The translations under genes and the position numbers were made by a program. The notes below the pieces were generated by a model. That model worked only from the letters and a program-made list of their open reading frames with translations, had not been told where the DNA came from and made no database searches. From contig CAZOOK010000005.1 in NCBI GenBank assembly GCA_964581385.1, forward strand, positions 62,001 to 126,000: a stretch of 64,000 nucleotides of DNA. Reading direction: 5' to 3'. Below, piece after piece: positions 8,612 to 18,340 of the stretch; within the stretch, counting starts at the first letter, position 1; each line of letters begins with the position of its first letter. The stretch comes from CAZOOK01 sp964581385. Its GTDB lineage: Bacteria > Pseudomonadota > Gammaproteobacteria > Nevskiales > Nevskiaceae.

Positions 8612-9091
8612 ATGGATCTGCGCAAGATCAAGACACTTATAGAGCTGGTCGAACAGTCCGGCGTTTCGGAACTCGAGGTCAAGGAAGGCGAAGAATCGGT
8701 ACGCATCAGCCGCGTCCCGACCGGCGCCCATGCGCTGAGCCCGCAGTTTGTGATGCAGGCACCGCAAGCCTTGGCAGCGCCAGCACCCGCCGCCGCTGCG
8801 CCAGCAGTCGCGCCGGCGGCTGCGCCCGCCGCACCTCCGGCCGCCGCCAACCGTCACACCGTCCGCGCGCCGATGGTCGGCACTTTTTACCGTTCGCCGT
8901 CGCCGGGTGCGAAATCATTCGTGGAACTTGGTCAGACCGTCAAAGCCGGCCAGACGGTTTGCATCATCGAAGCGATGAAGATGCTCAACCAGATCGAAGC
9001 GGACCGTGGCGGTGTGGTGGTCGCAATCCTTGCTGAAAACGAGCAGCCGGTGGAATTCGATCAGCCGCTGTTCTCCATCGAGCCCGTCTGA
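8612..9091 (+). CDS. accB: Biotin carboxyl carrier protein of acetyl-CoA carboxylase
   Basis: AccB carries the biotin that AccC carboxylates and the AccAD transferase discharges to make malonyl-CoA. The start is taken at ATG 8612 because AGGGGG lies six bases upstream and the product then begins MDLRKIKTLIEL as in E. coli; ATG 8606 is too close to that site. Residues 1-35 are the N-terminal helix-strand part, about 50-80 an Ala/Pro-rich linker, and 82-159 the biotinyl domain. Biotin attaches at Lys123 in EAMKM. The protein is 159 aa, usual for the family. The stop is 10 bases before accC, so the pair is co-transcribed. Confidence 0.96.
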   Translation: MDLRKIKTLIELVEQSGVSELEVKEGEESVRISRVPTGAHALSPQFVMQAPQALAAPAPAAAAPAVAPAAAPAAPPAAANRHTVRAPMVGTFYRSPSPGAKSFVELGQTVKAGQTVCIIEAMKMLNQIEADRGGVVVAILAENEQPVEFDQPLFSIEPV

Positions 9092-9101
9092 GGACGGCGC
9101 C

Positions 9102-10466
9102 GTGTTCAATAAAATTCTAATCGCCAATCGCGGCGAGATCGCGCTGCGCGTCCTGCGCGCCTGTCGCGAAATGGGCATCCGCACGGTCGCTGTGTATTCT
9201 TCCGCCGACCGCGATCTCAAGCACGTACTCCTCGCCGACGAAGCGGTATGCATCGGTCCGCCGATGCCGGGCAAGAGCTATCTGAACATGGCGGCGATCA
9301 TTAGCGCCGCCGAGATTACCCAATCAGACGCGATCCATCCCGGCTACGGCTTCTTGTCCGAGAACGCGGATTTTGCTGAAAGCGTCGAGAAATCCGGTTT
9401 CGTGTTCATTGGTCCGCGCTCGGAAACCATCCGGCTGATGGGTGGCAAAACCACAGCCAAGGCGGAAATGATCGCTGCGGGTGTGCCCTGCGTACCCGGC
9501 TCCGACGGTATCCTGCCGGAGGACGAGAGTATCTGCCGCGATGTTGCCGCGAAAGTCGGCTATCCGGTGCTGATCAAAGCCGCGGCCGGCGGCGGCGGAC
9601 GCGGCATGCACGTCGTCAAGCATCCCGACGAGTTGCTGAACAAGATCCAGCTCGCCCGCACCGAGGCGTTGAACGCGTTCAAGGACGGCAGCGTATTCCT
9701 CGAAAAATATCTGGAAACGCCGCGCCACATCGAAATCCAGGTGCTGGCCGACGAGCACGGCAACTGTCTCTATCTCGGCGAGCGCGATTGCTCGATGCAG
9801 CGTCGCAACCAGAAGGTTGTCGAAGAATCGCCGGCGCCCGGTATCACCCCGGCGCAGCGAGCCGAGATCGGTGAACTGTGCGTCGCCGCATGCAAGCGCA
9901 TCGGCTACCGCGGTGCGGGTACGATGGAATTTCTCTACGAGAACAACCGTTTTTTCTTCATCGAAATGAACACCCGCATCCAGGTCGAGCATCCGGTCAC
10001 CGAAATGGTCACCGGCGTCGATCTGGTCAAGCAGCAGATCCGCGTCGCCATGGGCCGGCCGCTGAACCGCACGCAGAAGCAGATCAAACTACGCGGTCAC
10101 GCGATCGAATGCCGCATCAACGCTGAGGATCCGCACCGCTTCGTGCCGTCGCCGGGTGAAATCAAGCAGTACCACACGCCGGGCGGACCGGGCATCCGCA
10201 TCGATTCGCATGCCTACACCGGCTACAAGGTGCCGCCGAACTACGACTCGATGATCGGCAAGCTGATCGCTCACGGCTCCACGCGCAAGTCCGCCATCGC
10301 GCGCATGCGTACCGCGCTGTCGGAAATGATCGTGGACGGCATCCAGACCAACATCAAGCTGCAGCGGCGCATCATGGAAGACACCGTGTTCGGTAAGGGC
10401 ACGCACCACATCCACTATCTCAGCGACATGCTGGAGCGCTGGGCGGAGGAAGAGGGGCGCGTTTGA
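9102..10466 (+). CDS. accC: Biotin carboxylase subunit of acetyl-CoA carboxylase
   Basis: AccC uses ATP and bicarbonate to carboxylate the biotin on AccB. The GTG at 9102 has AGGA seven bases upstream and gives the canonical N terminus (V/M)FNKILIANRGEIA. The ATP-grasp domain is clear: KAAAGGGGRGMHVV is the glycine-rich loop, followed by FLEKYLETPRHIEIQVLAD, ERDCSMQRRNQKVVEE, FIEMNTRIQVEHPVTE, and AIECRINAEDP. The product is 454 aa, usual for the family. Its last codons overlap the TTG start of prmA by four bases. Confidence 0.97.
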   Translation: MFNKILIANRGEIALRVLRACREMGIRTVAVYSSADRDLKHVLLADEAVCIGPPMPGKSYLNMAAIISAAEITQSDAIHPGYGFLSENADFAESVEKSGFVFIGPRSETIRLMGGKTTAKAEMIAAGVPCVPGSDGILPEDESICRDVAAKVGYPVLIKAAAGGGGRGMHVVKHPDELLNKIQLARTEALNAFKDGSVFLEKYLETPRHIEIQVLADEHGNCLYLGERDCSMQRRNQKVVEESPAPGITPAQRAEIGELCVAACKRIGYRGAGTMEFLYENNRFFFIEMNTRIQVEHPVTEMVTGVDLVKQQIRVAMGRPLNRTQKQIKLRGHAIECRINAEDPHRFVPSPGEIKQYHTPGGPGIRIDSHAYTGYKVPPNYDSMIGKLIAHGSTRKSAIARMRTALSEMIVDGIQTNIKLQRRIMEDTVFGKGTHHIHYLSDMLERWAEEEGRV

Positions 10467-11356
10467 TCCGTTACGAGCTGCGCCTGCACAGCCGCTTCCC
10501 GGATTTCGCTGAAGAGTTGCTGTTCGCGCAAGGCGCCGAGGCCGTGCGTCAGGAAGACGCAGCCGACGAGCCTGTGCTGGAACCAGCGCCGGGTGAAACA
10601 CCGTTGTGGTCGGACACCATCACTTGTGGCTACTTCGCCGCCGGCACCGACCTCGACGCGATCGAGCGAGCCGCACGCGACCTGCTGCCGGATGGCACTG
10701 CTCTGCGCATCGAGCGCCGGCAAGTGGAGGAAGCCGATTGGCTGCATGCCTGGAAACAGCATGCGCAGCCGCTGCCGTTCGGTGGCGGACGGCTATGGAT
10801 CTGCCCAACGCATGCGCAGGTCACGCAGCTGGGTGCGGCCGTGGTCATACTCGACCCTGGTCTGGCCTTCGGCACCGGCTCGCACCCGAGCACTTCACTC
10901 TGTCTCGATTGGCTCGCTACCCATGAGGTCAGTGGTCGCACGGTTCTCGACTACGGCTGCGGCTCAGGCATCCTCGCGATCGCCGCACTAAAACTGGGCG
11001 CGCAATCCGCGCTCGCCATCGACATCGATCCGCAGGCGCTGACCGCCACGCTCGGCAACGCACAAGCTAACCATGTGGCGCAGAAAATTATTTGTGCCAG
11101 CGTTTGCGCGGACGTTGAACAAACGGTGGAAAACTCTGTGGACATCGTGTTGGCGAATATCCTCGCGCGACCACTCGTCGGATTGGCACCGAAGCTGGCA
11201 GCGGCGACGCGGCCCGGTGGAAACGTCGTGCTCGCAGGCATACTCGACGAGCAGGCCGCGGAGGTCCGCGACGCATATGCGCCGTGGTTCGACTTTGAGA
11301 TGGACGCGACAGTCGACGGCTGGACGCGCATCGGCGGGATACGACGCGGTTGCTGA
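10463..11356 (+). CDS. prmA: Ribosomal protein L11 methyltransferase
   Basis: PrmA trimethylates ribosomal protein L11 using S-adenosylmethionine. The 297-residue product begins at a TTG that overlaps the accC stop (TTGA) and has GAGGAAGAGGGG just upstream. The N-terminal substrate-recognition domain is followed by the linker WLHAWKQHAQPLPFG. The methyltransferase core shows DPGLAFGTGSHPST, VLDYGCGSGILAIAALKLGA (motif I), IDIDPQAL, and VLANILARPL. accC-prmA adjacency is common in gammaproteobacteria. Confidence 0.95.
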   Translation: MIRYELRLHSRFPDFAEELLFAQGAEAVRQEDAADEPVLEPAPGETPLWSDTITCGYFAAGTDLDAIERAARDLLPDGTALRIERRQVEEADWLHAWKQHAQPLPFGGGRLWICPTHAQVTQLGAAVVILDPGLAFGTGSHPSTSLCLDWLATHEVSGRTVLDYGCGSGILAIAALKLGAQSALAIDIDPQALTATLGNAQANHVAQKIICASVCADVEQTVENSVDIVLANILARPLVGLAPKLAAATRPGGNVVLAGILDEQAAEVRDAYAPWFDFEMDATVDGWTRIGGIRRGC

Positions 11357-11459
11357 GTAACATAAAGTTGTACTTCCTTCGCGCGTCACGACTCAGTATT
11401 ATCCGTTCCCCCCAATAACAACGAGACGCGACAGCGTCCTGTCGACACTCGCGCGAGCT

Positions 11460-11717
11460 ATGGCCAAACCCGACATCAAGCCGCTGAACCACTCGGTCTC
11501 CGACTGTCTCGACGATTTTTTTGGTGCGCTCAACGGGAATTCACCAAAAAATCTTTATGACACCGTGCTCGGTCAGATCGAGCCGCCACTGCTGAAGGCA
11601 ACGCTTCAGTACTGCGACGGCAACCAATCACGCGCCGCCGAACTGCTCGGCCTCAATCGCGCGACGCTACGCAAGAAACTGAGTCAATACAAGATCGACG
11701 CATCCATATTGCGATGA
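11460..11717 (+). CDS. fis: Nucleoid-associated DNA-binding protein Fis
   Basis: Fis bends DNA, shapes the nucleoid and activates stable RNA promoters in fast growth. The 85-residue product has an N-terminal arm and a C-terminal helix-turn-helix in CDGNQSRAAELLGLNRATLRKK, which matches the Fis/NtrC-type DNA-binding helix. The length is slightly shorter than E. coli Fis (98 aa). It lies 103 bases after prmA and eight bases before the purH start. The fis-purH order is typical of Xanthomonas-like genomes. Confidence 0.95.
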   Translation: MAKPDIKPLNHSVSDCLDDFFGALNGNSPKNLYDTVLGQIEPPLLKATLQYCDGNQSRAAELLGLNRATLRKKLSQYKIDASILR

Positions 11718-11724
11718 GGTGGTG

Positions 11725-13293
11725 ATGAGCGCATTGAATCCGGGCCGCGCGCTGCTGTCCGTTTCTGATAAAGCCGGCCTCGTCGATTTCGCGCGCGCTC
11801 TGGCCGCGCGAGGGATCGCTCTACTCTCCACCGGCGGCACTTTCCGCACGCTGAAGGATGCCGGCATCGCCGTTACCGAAGTCTCCCAGCACACCGGCTT
11901 TCCGGAAATCATGGACGGTCGCGTCAAGACCCTGCACCCGAAGATCCACGGTGGCATTCTTGGCCGTCGCGGCATCGACGATACGGTGATGACCGAACAC
12001 AGCATCGCTCCGATCGATCTCATCGTCGTCAATCTCTATCCATTCGAGCAGACCGTTGCCAAAGCCGACGTCAGCATCGACGACGCGATTGAAAATATTG
12101 ATATCGGCGGTCCGGCAATGGTGCGTGCGGCGGCAAAGAATCATGAACATGTCGCCGTCGTCGTTGATCCGGCCGACTATGCCGGTGTGCTCGCCGCGCT
12201 CGGCACGGGCGGTCTCGACGCCGCGTTGCGTCGGCAGCTCGCGACCAAGGCCTTCGCGCATACCTCACGCTATGACGGCATGGTCGCGGCCTATCTGTCG
12301 AGCCTCAGCGAAGACGGCAGCCGCGACGCGTTTCCCCGCATCTTTAGCGCCCAGTTCGAAAGGAAGCAGGCAATGCGTTACGGGGAAAACCCGCACCAGC
12401 GCGCCGCGTTCTACGTCGAGCGCGATCCACCGGCCGGCAGCATTGCCACCGGCGTGCAATTGCAGGGCAAGGAGCTGTCATACAACAACGTCGCCGATGC
12501 CGACGCCGCGCTCGAATGCGTAAAGTCGTTCGTGAAACCGGCCTGTGTCATCGTCAAGCACGCCAATCCCTGCGGCGTCGCGGTCAGTCTCGACGGCATC
12601 GGTAAAGCCTACGACCTTGCCTACCGGACCGATCCGACTTCCGCGTTCGGCGGCATCATCGCTTTCAATCGTGAGCTCGACGCGGCGACCGCAAAAGCGA
12701 TCGTCGATCGCCAGTTCGTCGAAGTCATCATCGCGCCAAAAGTTTCTCCTGAAGCGCGGGCCGCCGTCGCCGCCAAACAGAACGTGCGCCTGCTCGAAGT
12801 CGGTGCGTGGCCGGAACAACCAATGTCGGCATTCGACTACAAGCGTGTCAGTGGCGGCCTGCTCGTGCAGGACCGCGACGACCATCGCATCAAGGTCGAA
12901 GAACTAAAGGTCGTTACCCGGCGCGCGCCAACCGAAGCCGAGCTGCACGATCTGGTGTTCGCATGGAAAGTGGCCACGTTCGTTAAATCGAACGCGATCG
13001 TCTACGCCAAGAATCGCTGCACAGTTGGTGTCGGCGCCGGTCAGATGAGCCGCGTCTATAGTGCGAAGATCGCCGGGATTAAAGCAGCGGACGAAAAACT
13101 GGAAGTAGCCGGCTCAGTGATGGCTTCCGATGCGTTCTTTCCATTCCGCGACGGCATCGACGCCGCCGCTGCCGCCGGCATCACCGCCGTGATCCAGCCA
13201 GGCGGCTCGATGCGCGACAGCGAAGTCATTGCCGCCGCCGATGAGCACGGCATGGCGATGGTGTTCACGGGGATCCGGCACTTCCGGCATTAA
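11725..13293 (+). CDS. purH: Bifunctional AICAR formyltransferase / IMP cyclohydrolase
   Basis: PurH performs the last two steps of de novo purine synthesis. The frame is open from GTG 11719, but ATG 11725 has GAGG five bases upstream. The N-terminal cyclohydrolase (about 1-195) shows LLSVSDKAGL, LLSTGGTFRTL and GRVKTLHPKIHGGIL. The formyltransferase domain carries RYGENPHQ, LQGKELSYNN, VKHANPCGVA and SGGLLVQDRD, with KSNAIVYAKN near the C terminus. It is 522 aa, as expected. purD, which often follows in related genomes, is absent; the next gene is convergent. Confidence 0.96.
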   Translation: MSALNPGRALLSVSDKAGLVDFARALAARGIALLSTGGTFRTLKDAGIAVTEVSQHTGFPEIMDGRVKTLHPKIHGGILGRRGIDDTVMTEHSIAPIDLIVVNLYPFEQTVAKADVSIDDAIENIDIGGPAMVRAAAKNHEHVAVVVDPADYAGVLAALGTGGLDAALRRQLATKAFAHTSRYDGMVAAYLSSLSEDGSRDAFPRIFSAQFERKQAMRYGENPHQRAAFYVERDPPAGSIATGVQLQGKELSYNNVADADAALECVKSFVKPACVIVKHANPCGVAVSLDGIGKAYDLAYRTDPTSAFGGIIAFNRELDAATAKAIVDRQFVEVIIAPKVSPEARAAVAAKQNVRLLEVGAWPEQPMSAFDYKRVSGGLLVQDRDDHRIKVEELKVVTRRAPTEAELHDLVFAWKVATFVKSNAIVYAKNRCTVGVGAGQMSRVYSAKIAGIKAADEKLEVAGSVMASDAFFPFRDGIDAAAAAGITAVIQPGGSMRDSEVIAAADEHGMAMVFTGIRHFRH

Positions 13294-13306
13294 AAAGTTT
13301 TATTCG

Positions 13307-15052
13307 TCAGCCCGTGCGACGAATGCGATCCAGGGGCTGAGGCGAAATTTGCTGGCGGACACGGATGTAATCGGCGAGCGCATCGGCATCCAACAGCCCG
13401 TGACCGGCACGACCGGTGCCGTCCTTGAACACAGAAAAACCGTCGCCGCCGTCGGCGAGAAAACTATTGACGGTCACGCGATAGACGCTGTCCGGTTTGA
13501 TCGATTCCTCGCCGAGCTTCAACGAGTCCGTATCCACGCGGTTGCCGGCAGACGCCGTCGCGGACCAGCGGTAATGGAATCCATGTGATATCTGTAGCAC
13601 GCGCGACATACCGGCCTCGCTCCACTGCTGCTCCAGCACGGCCTTGATCTGCGCACCGCTGAGTGTCAGCGTCACCAGCATGTTGTTGAACGGTTGCGCG
13701 GAGAACACATCGCCGAAGGTAACGACGCGCCCAGACGGTCCGGCAAGATCGCTACGCAGGCCGCCCGTGTTGGTGAAAGCGATCGTCGCACCGCCGCGAT
13801 TGAAAGCGCTGGTCGCCGCAAGCTGTGCATCTGCCACGAGATCGCCAAGGGTGCTTTCTCCCGCCGGCGTCTGCTGACGCGTGAAATCCCCGGTGATGCG
13901 ACCCAATGCGCGGCGTTTTAGTGTAGCAACGCGAGCATCGAAATGGCCCGCGATCGCGGCCACTTCGGCATCGGGCTCGACAGACGGATAACTCGCGGGA
14001 GCCGGATTGGGTGTCCTGTCATTGACGACAACGCGATTTTCCGCGCGCGCCGACACGATTTCTCCACTGTCCGGCTGCAGAGTGAGGTCAATATCGGTGA
14101 CGTAATGCCCATAACTGCCCGCACTGGTGTAGAGCAACGATTTGTCACGATTGGTATCCACGGTCCGACAAACGTAGGCCTGATGGGTATGTCCGCTGAT
14201 CACAACACCGATCAACGGATCGAATCTGGCGATGATCGGTAACAGCCCGCCGCCGGCTCCTGGGCACTGGGTGTCGTTGTAGCTCCCTTGTGTTGTGACG
14301 CCCTGATGAATAAGAACGACAATCGCATGAACGCCTTGCTTTTGCAGTTCTGGAATCAGCGCATTGGCGGCATCAGCCTCATCCGTGAAGCGCAGCCCGG
14401 CGATACCGGCATGCGGGACCATCCCCGGCGTCTGCCGCAGCACTAGTCCGATAAAGCCGATTTTCAGCGTGTGACCGCCGACATTGAAATGCTTGATCGC
14501 GTATCCGGGAAACAGACTGTGCCCGGTTGCTTCGTCGATGACATTCGCCGCCAGATAACGAAATCTCGCGCCGTTGAAACGCCCATCGAGCTGGCAGGTG
14601 CTGTCGTCATGGGGCATCGCGCAACCGCCATTCTGCAGCCGCATCAACTCCGCACGACCATGATCGAATTCGTGGTTGCCAACCGCGGTGAATTCCAGGC
14701 CGAGCGCGTTCAGCACTTCGATCGTCGGCTCGTCGTGAAAACGAGCCGATTCCAATGGACTTGCCCCCACCATATCGCCCGCGCCGACGACCGCATTGTT
14801 CGGGTTGCGCCGGCGCAACTCATCAACCATGCCGCCCAGCCATGCGATGCCGCCGGCCGACAGAGATAACGTCCTGCCCACAGCGCGAGGATCCGGCACC
14901 TCGATCCGGCCGGGCGGATCAAGGTAGCCATGCAGGTCATTGAAAGCGATTAGCTTGATCGTTGCGTTGTCATCGCCGGTACCGCCCATTGCCGCCGCCG
15001 TGGCTCCGCCCGCCAAGACCAACAAAACCAATATCCGCCGCATCGGAACCAT
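13307..15052 (-). CDS. Periplasmic 5'-nucleotidase / 2',3'-cyclic phosphodiesterase (UshA-like)
   Basis: The frame is open from 15097, but ATG 15052 has GGAG seven bases upstream and begins a signal peptide (MRRILVLLVLAGGATAAA). The mature protein has a calcineurin-like phosphoesterase domain with the metal ligands in FNDLHGYLDP, GAGDMVGASP, VGNHEFDHG and SGHTHQAYVC, followed by a nucleotide-binding 5'-nucleotidase C-terminal domain (FTNTGGLRSDL, LADGGDGFSVF). Such enzymes release nucleosides and phosphate from extracellular nucleotides. At 581 aa it fits the UshA/CpdB group. It is convergent with purH, 13 bases apart. Exact substrate preference cannot be told from sequence. Confidence 0.9.
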   Translation of the reverse strand: MVPMRRILVLLVLAGGATAAAMGGTGDDNATIKLIAFNDLHGYLDPPGRIEVPDPRAVGRTLSLSAGGIAWLGGMVDELRRRNPNNAVVGAGDMVGASPLESARFHDEPTIEVLNALGLEFTAVGNHEFDHGRAELMRLQNGGCAMPHDDSTCQLDGRFNGARFRYLAANVIDEATGHSLFPGYAIKHFNVGGHTLKIGFIGLVLRQTPGMVPHAGIAGLRFTDEADAANALIPELQKQGVHAIVVLIHQGVTTQGSYNDTQCPGAGGGLLPIIARFDPLIGVVISGHTHQAYVCRTVDTNRDKSLLYTSAGSYGHYVTDIDLTLQPDSGEIVSARAENRVVVNDRTPNPAPASYPSVEPDAEVAAIAGHFDARVATLKRRALGRITGDFTRQQTPAGESTLGDLVADAQLAATSAFNRGGATIAFTNTGGLRSDLAGPSGRVVTFGDVFSAQPFNNMLVTLTLSGAQIKAVLEQQWSEAGMSRVLQISHGFHYRWSATASAGNRVDTDSLKLGEESIKPDSVYRVTVNSFLADGGDGFSVFKDGTGRAGHGLLDADALADYIRVRQQISPQPLDRIRRTG

Positions 15053-15369
15053 TGGCTTACTCCATAATTTTCGAAAACTGCACCCGAACACGGCCATGAT
15101 TTTTAGTTTTTTTGTGGCTGTCGTGAAAAAAAAACGTTCTATACGCTCGCTTTGAATGCCTTTTCGGAGCTCCGCCCCGCATATAGGGCATTTAGACCAC
15201 AGGCCACTATTTGAAAACTAGTTCGGGTTGACAGTTGTCTATCTTGCTCGATGACTTTAACATCGACGGCGGAACGGGGAATCCCGTGTCTTGCTGGCAG
15301 GAAAAAACGTCGGTCGGATTCCAACAGGATGGGATCGAAGGCTTTGCCAGATTGTCAGGGTGACTGAAT
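15053..15369. other. 317-bp intergenic region between divergent genes
   Basis: The stretch separates the divergent nucleotidase and GGDEF-EAL genes and must hold both promoters. An A/T-rich segment at about 15100-15145 (including runs of T and A) is the likeliest promoter area. No reliable hexamer pair or hairpin was identified. Confidence 0.4.
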
Positions 15370-17526
15370 GTGAAATCCAAAGGTGCTTTTTTGAGGGCCC
15401 CGCAGAAATTTGAAGCGAAAGCGACGCTGTCGCATGTCGGCGATTCCGGGTCTTCTCTTTCCGCACTGGTCTCCAACCTCGACGGCATGCTCTACCGCTG
15501 CCGCGTCGATGATGAATGGGAGATGGAATTCGTCAGTGACGGCTGCGTCGGCCTCACTGGCTGTCGCCCGCAAGATCCGGTACTGAACGGCCGTCTTTCC
15601 TACGAGCAGATTACCCATCCGCAGGATCGCGCGCTGGTGCGGCAGACGATCGAGTCTGCGCTGGCGAACCGCGGCCGCTATGAAATCGAATATCGCATGC
15701 TGCGGGCCGACGGGCAGGTCCGTTGGGTCCGCGAACAGGGACTTGCAGTGGTCGCCGCCAACGGGCAGCCCGAAGCAATCGAAGGCTTTGTGCAGGACAT
15801 CACCGAGCGCAAAGAAGCTGAACGCGCATTGAGCGAAACCTCCGAACGTTTTCGCGGATTTTTTGAGAACGCGACCGAAGGAATGTATCGCTCCACGCCG
15901 GGTCAGGGCTTCATCACCGTGAACCAGGCGATGGCCCGCATCTGCGGCTATATCTCGCCGGAGCAATTGATCGAACAGCTGCTTGATATCGACCAACAGC
16001 TCTATGTCGATCCACTCCGCCGCAACGATTTCATTCGCGAAATTGAAACGCATGGCGAGGTGACGGATTTCGAATCGCAGATCTGCCGCCGCGACGGATC
16101 GCCCGCCTGGATCTCCGAGAACGCTCACGCGGTGCGCGACGGCAGCGGCACGCTGCTGTATTACGAAGGGACGGTTTCGCTCATCACCGACCGCAAACGG
16201 CATGAAGCGGAAATCGAATACCAAGCCACTCACGATTCGTTGACTGGCCTGCCCAATCGCATGCTACTCATCGAAACACTGCAGCGGGTGATGGCGGAGG
16301 CCACGCTTACTCGAACGCAGGTTGCGGTGATGTTCATCGACATCGACCAGTTCAAATTCATCAATGACAGCCTTGGCCATGCGGCCGGCGATGAGCTGCT
16401 CAACACATTGGCCAAGCGTCTGCAGTCCTGCATCCGCGGCGACGATACGGTCGCTCGCCATGGTGGCGACGAATTCGTGGTTGTCGTCAAATCGTTCACC
16501 AACGTCGATGAGGTTCGCCGTGTCGCCGAGCGCATCGTCACCGCAGTCGCCCGGCCCTGCGTAATAGCGGGCTGCGATCTGAGCGCGAGCTGCAGCGTCG
16601 GCATTTCGCTGTGTCCGCTGGACGCGCAGGATATCGATACCCTGATGCGCAACGCCGACGCAGCGATGTATCGCGCAAAAGAGCTCGGCCGCAATAATTT
16701 TCAGTTCTTCGCCGCCGACATGAATGCGCACTTCGCCGATCGCATGGAGCTGGTGGCAAGGCTGCACCGAGCGCTCGAACGCAAGGAGTTCAGACTGCAC
16801 TACGAGCCCAAGTTCGATCTCGCCACGCGGCGCATCGTTGGCGTCGAAGTGTTGATTCGCTGGCAGACCGCAGAAGGCATCGTGTCGCCGGCGGAGTTCA
16901 TTCCAGTCGCAGAGGAAACGGGGCTCATCGTTCCGATCGGCGATTGGGTACTGCGTACTGCCTGTGCACAGGCTCGCACCTGGCTCAGCGCCGGCATACC
17001 GATGGTGCCGATGGCGGTGAACCTGTCGCGGCGCCAGCTCGTCAGCGGCGACATCGCAGCGCAAGTCGCCGAGGCGCTGGCAGCCGCCAAGCTGCCGGCG
17101 CAATATCTGGAGCTGGAAGTCACTGAAAGCGCGGTCATGCGAGACACCGACACCGCCGTGGCAATGCTGCGCCGTCTGCGCGAGCTCGGCGTAAAAATCG
17201 CGATGGATGATTTCGGCACGGGTTATTCCAGCCTCTACTACTTGAAACAGCTCCCGCTCGATCGGCTGAAAATCGACCAATCCTTTGTTCGCGACGTGAC
17301 GACGAATCCAGACGATTCCGCAATCATCAAGGCGATCATCTCGCTTGGGCACATTCTTGAACTGCGTGTCCTGGCCGAAGGTGTGGAAACTGCCGAACAA
17401 CTCGAGTTCCTGCGTGACAATCACTGCGATGAAATGCAGGGCTACCATCTCGCGCGGGCGATGCCGGCGTCCGAATTCGCGGAGCTCCTGCGCGCGCAAG
17501 CAACTGAAGCGGTATCGATCGAATAG
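15370..17526 (+). CDS. PAS-PAS-GGDEF-EAL cyclic-di-GMP turnover protein
   Basis: The 718-residue cytoplasmic protein probably starts at GTG 15370, behind CAGGG. Domains in order are a PAS domain (about 30-145, ending in VQDITERKEAE), a second PAS domain (about 155-275, ending in SLITDRKRHEAE), GGDEF (about 285-445) and EAL (about 455-710). The cyclase motif GGDEF (365-369) is intact and the product-inhibition site RGDD (356-359) is at the proper spacing. The EAL motif reads EVL (493-495), a tolerated variant, and DDFGTGYSS (613-621) is intact, so both activities are possible. No transmembrane segment is seen, so the PAS domains probably sense a cytoplasmic signal. It is followed by xthA after 49 bases. 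Confidence 0.94.
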   Translation: MKSKGAFLRAPQKFEAKATLSHVGDSGSSLSALVSNLDGMLYRCRVDDEWEMEFVSDGCVGLTGCRPQDPVLNGRLSYEQITHPQDRALVRQTIESALANRGRYEIEYRMLRADGQVRWVREQGLAVVAANGQPEAIEGFVQDITERKEAERALSETSERFRGFFENATEGMYRSTPGQGFITVNQAMARICGYISPEQLIEQLLDIDQQLYVDPLRRNDFIREIETHGEVTDFESQICRRDGSPAWISENAHAVRDGSGTLLYYEGTVSLITDRKRHEAEIEYQATHDSLTGLPNRMLLIETLQRVMAEATLTRTQVAVMFIDIDQFKFINDSLGHAAGDELLNTLAKRLQSCIRGDDTVARHGGDEFVVVVKSFTNVDEVRRVAERIVTAVARPCVIAGCDLSASCSVGISLCPLDAQDIDTLMRNADAAMYRAKELGRNNFQFFAADMNAHFADRMELVARLHRALERKEFRLHYEPKFDLATRRIVGVEVLIRWQTAEGIVSPAEFIPVAEETGLIVPIGDWVLRTACAQARTWLSAGIPMVPMAVNLSRRQLVSGDIAAQVAEALAAAKLPAQYLELEVTESAVMRDTDTAVAMLRRLRELGVKIAMDDFGTGYSSLYYLKQLPLDRLKIDQSFVRDVTTNPDDSAIIKAIISLGHILELRVLAEGVETAEQLEFLRDNHCDEMQGYHLARAMPASEFAELLRAQATEAVSIE

Positions 17527-17575
17527 AACTCGTCCGCTGTACACCCGCTGATCCGCAGGTACACGTCGCCGTCCG

Positions 17576-18340
17576 ATGAAAATCGCAACTTGGAACGTCA
17601 ATTCACTGCGCGTGCGCCTGCCGCATCTGCTCGACTGGCTAACAACGCATCCGGTCGATGTGATCGGCATCCAGGAAACCAAGCTCATGGATGCGGATTT
17701 CCCTGCGGCCGCGATCGAACAGGCCGGTTATCACTGGGCGCACAACGGACAGAAGACCTACAACGGTGTCGCCTTACTGTCGCGCCATCCGCTTGCAGAC
17801 ATCAGCCGTAATCTGCCCGACGACTTCGCAGATGAGCAGAGACGCGTCATCGCAGCGACGGTTGAGGGCGTGCGCGTGGTCAACATCTATGTTCCGAATG
17901 GGCAGGCGGTTGGCAGCGACAAATATGAATACAAGCTGCGTTGGCTCGCCGCCCTGCACGGCTATCTGGGCGCCGAGCTTGCACGCCACCCGCGCCTGGC
18001 GGTCACCGGCGACTACAACATCGCGCCCGCCGACGAGGATGTCCACGATCCTGCCGCGTGGCACGAGCAGGTTCTGTGCAGCACGCCGGAACGTACGGCC
18101 TTTCGCGCGCTGCTGAGCCTTGGTTTGAGCGATAGTTTCCGTCTGTTGCCGCAAGCGCCTGCGAGCTTCACGTGGTGGGACTATCGACAGGCAGCGTTCC
18201 GACGCAATCTCGGATTGCGCATCGACCACATACTCGCCTCGCAGGAACTGGCAGCACACTGCAACAGTTGTATGATCGACGTAGCGCCGCGCCGCGCCGA
18301 ACGCCCGTCGGATCACGCACCGGTGGTCGCGACGTTCTAG
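17576..18340 (+). CDS. xthA: Exodeoxyribonuclease III
   Basis: This AP endonuclease / 3'-5' exonuclease acts in base-excision repair. The 254-residue product shows the family motifs in order: MKIATWNVNSLRVR, GIQETKLMD with the metal-binding Glu, YVPNGQ with the catalytic Tyr, TGDYNIAP with the Asp/Asn pair, WWDYR, LRIDHILAS, and the terminal SDHAPVV with the catalytic His. The length is normal. It lies 49 bases after the GGDEF-EAL gene and may be co-transcribed. Confidence 0.95.
   Translation: MKIATWNVNSLRVRLPHLLDWLTTHPVDVIGIQETKLMDADFPAAAIEQAGYHWAHNGQKTYNGVALLSRHPLADISRNLPDDFADEQRRVIAATVEGVRVVNIYVPNGQAVGSDKYEYKLRWLAALHGYLGAELARHPRLAVTGDYNIAPADEDVHDPAAWHEQVLCSTPERTAFRALLSLGLSDSFRLLPQAPASFTWWDYRQAAFRRNLGLRIDHILASQELAAHCNSCMIDVAPRRAERPSDHAPVVATF

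Noticed and set aside
16264..17688. A 474-codon antisense frame in the GGDEF-EAL gene
   Set aside because: No family resemblance; the sense frame carries GGDEF and EAL-type motifs.
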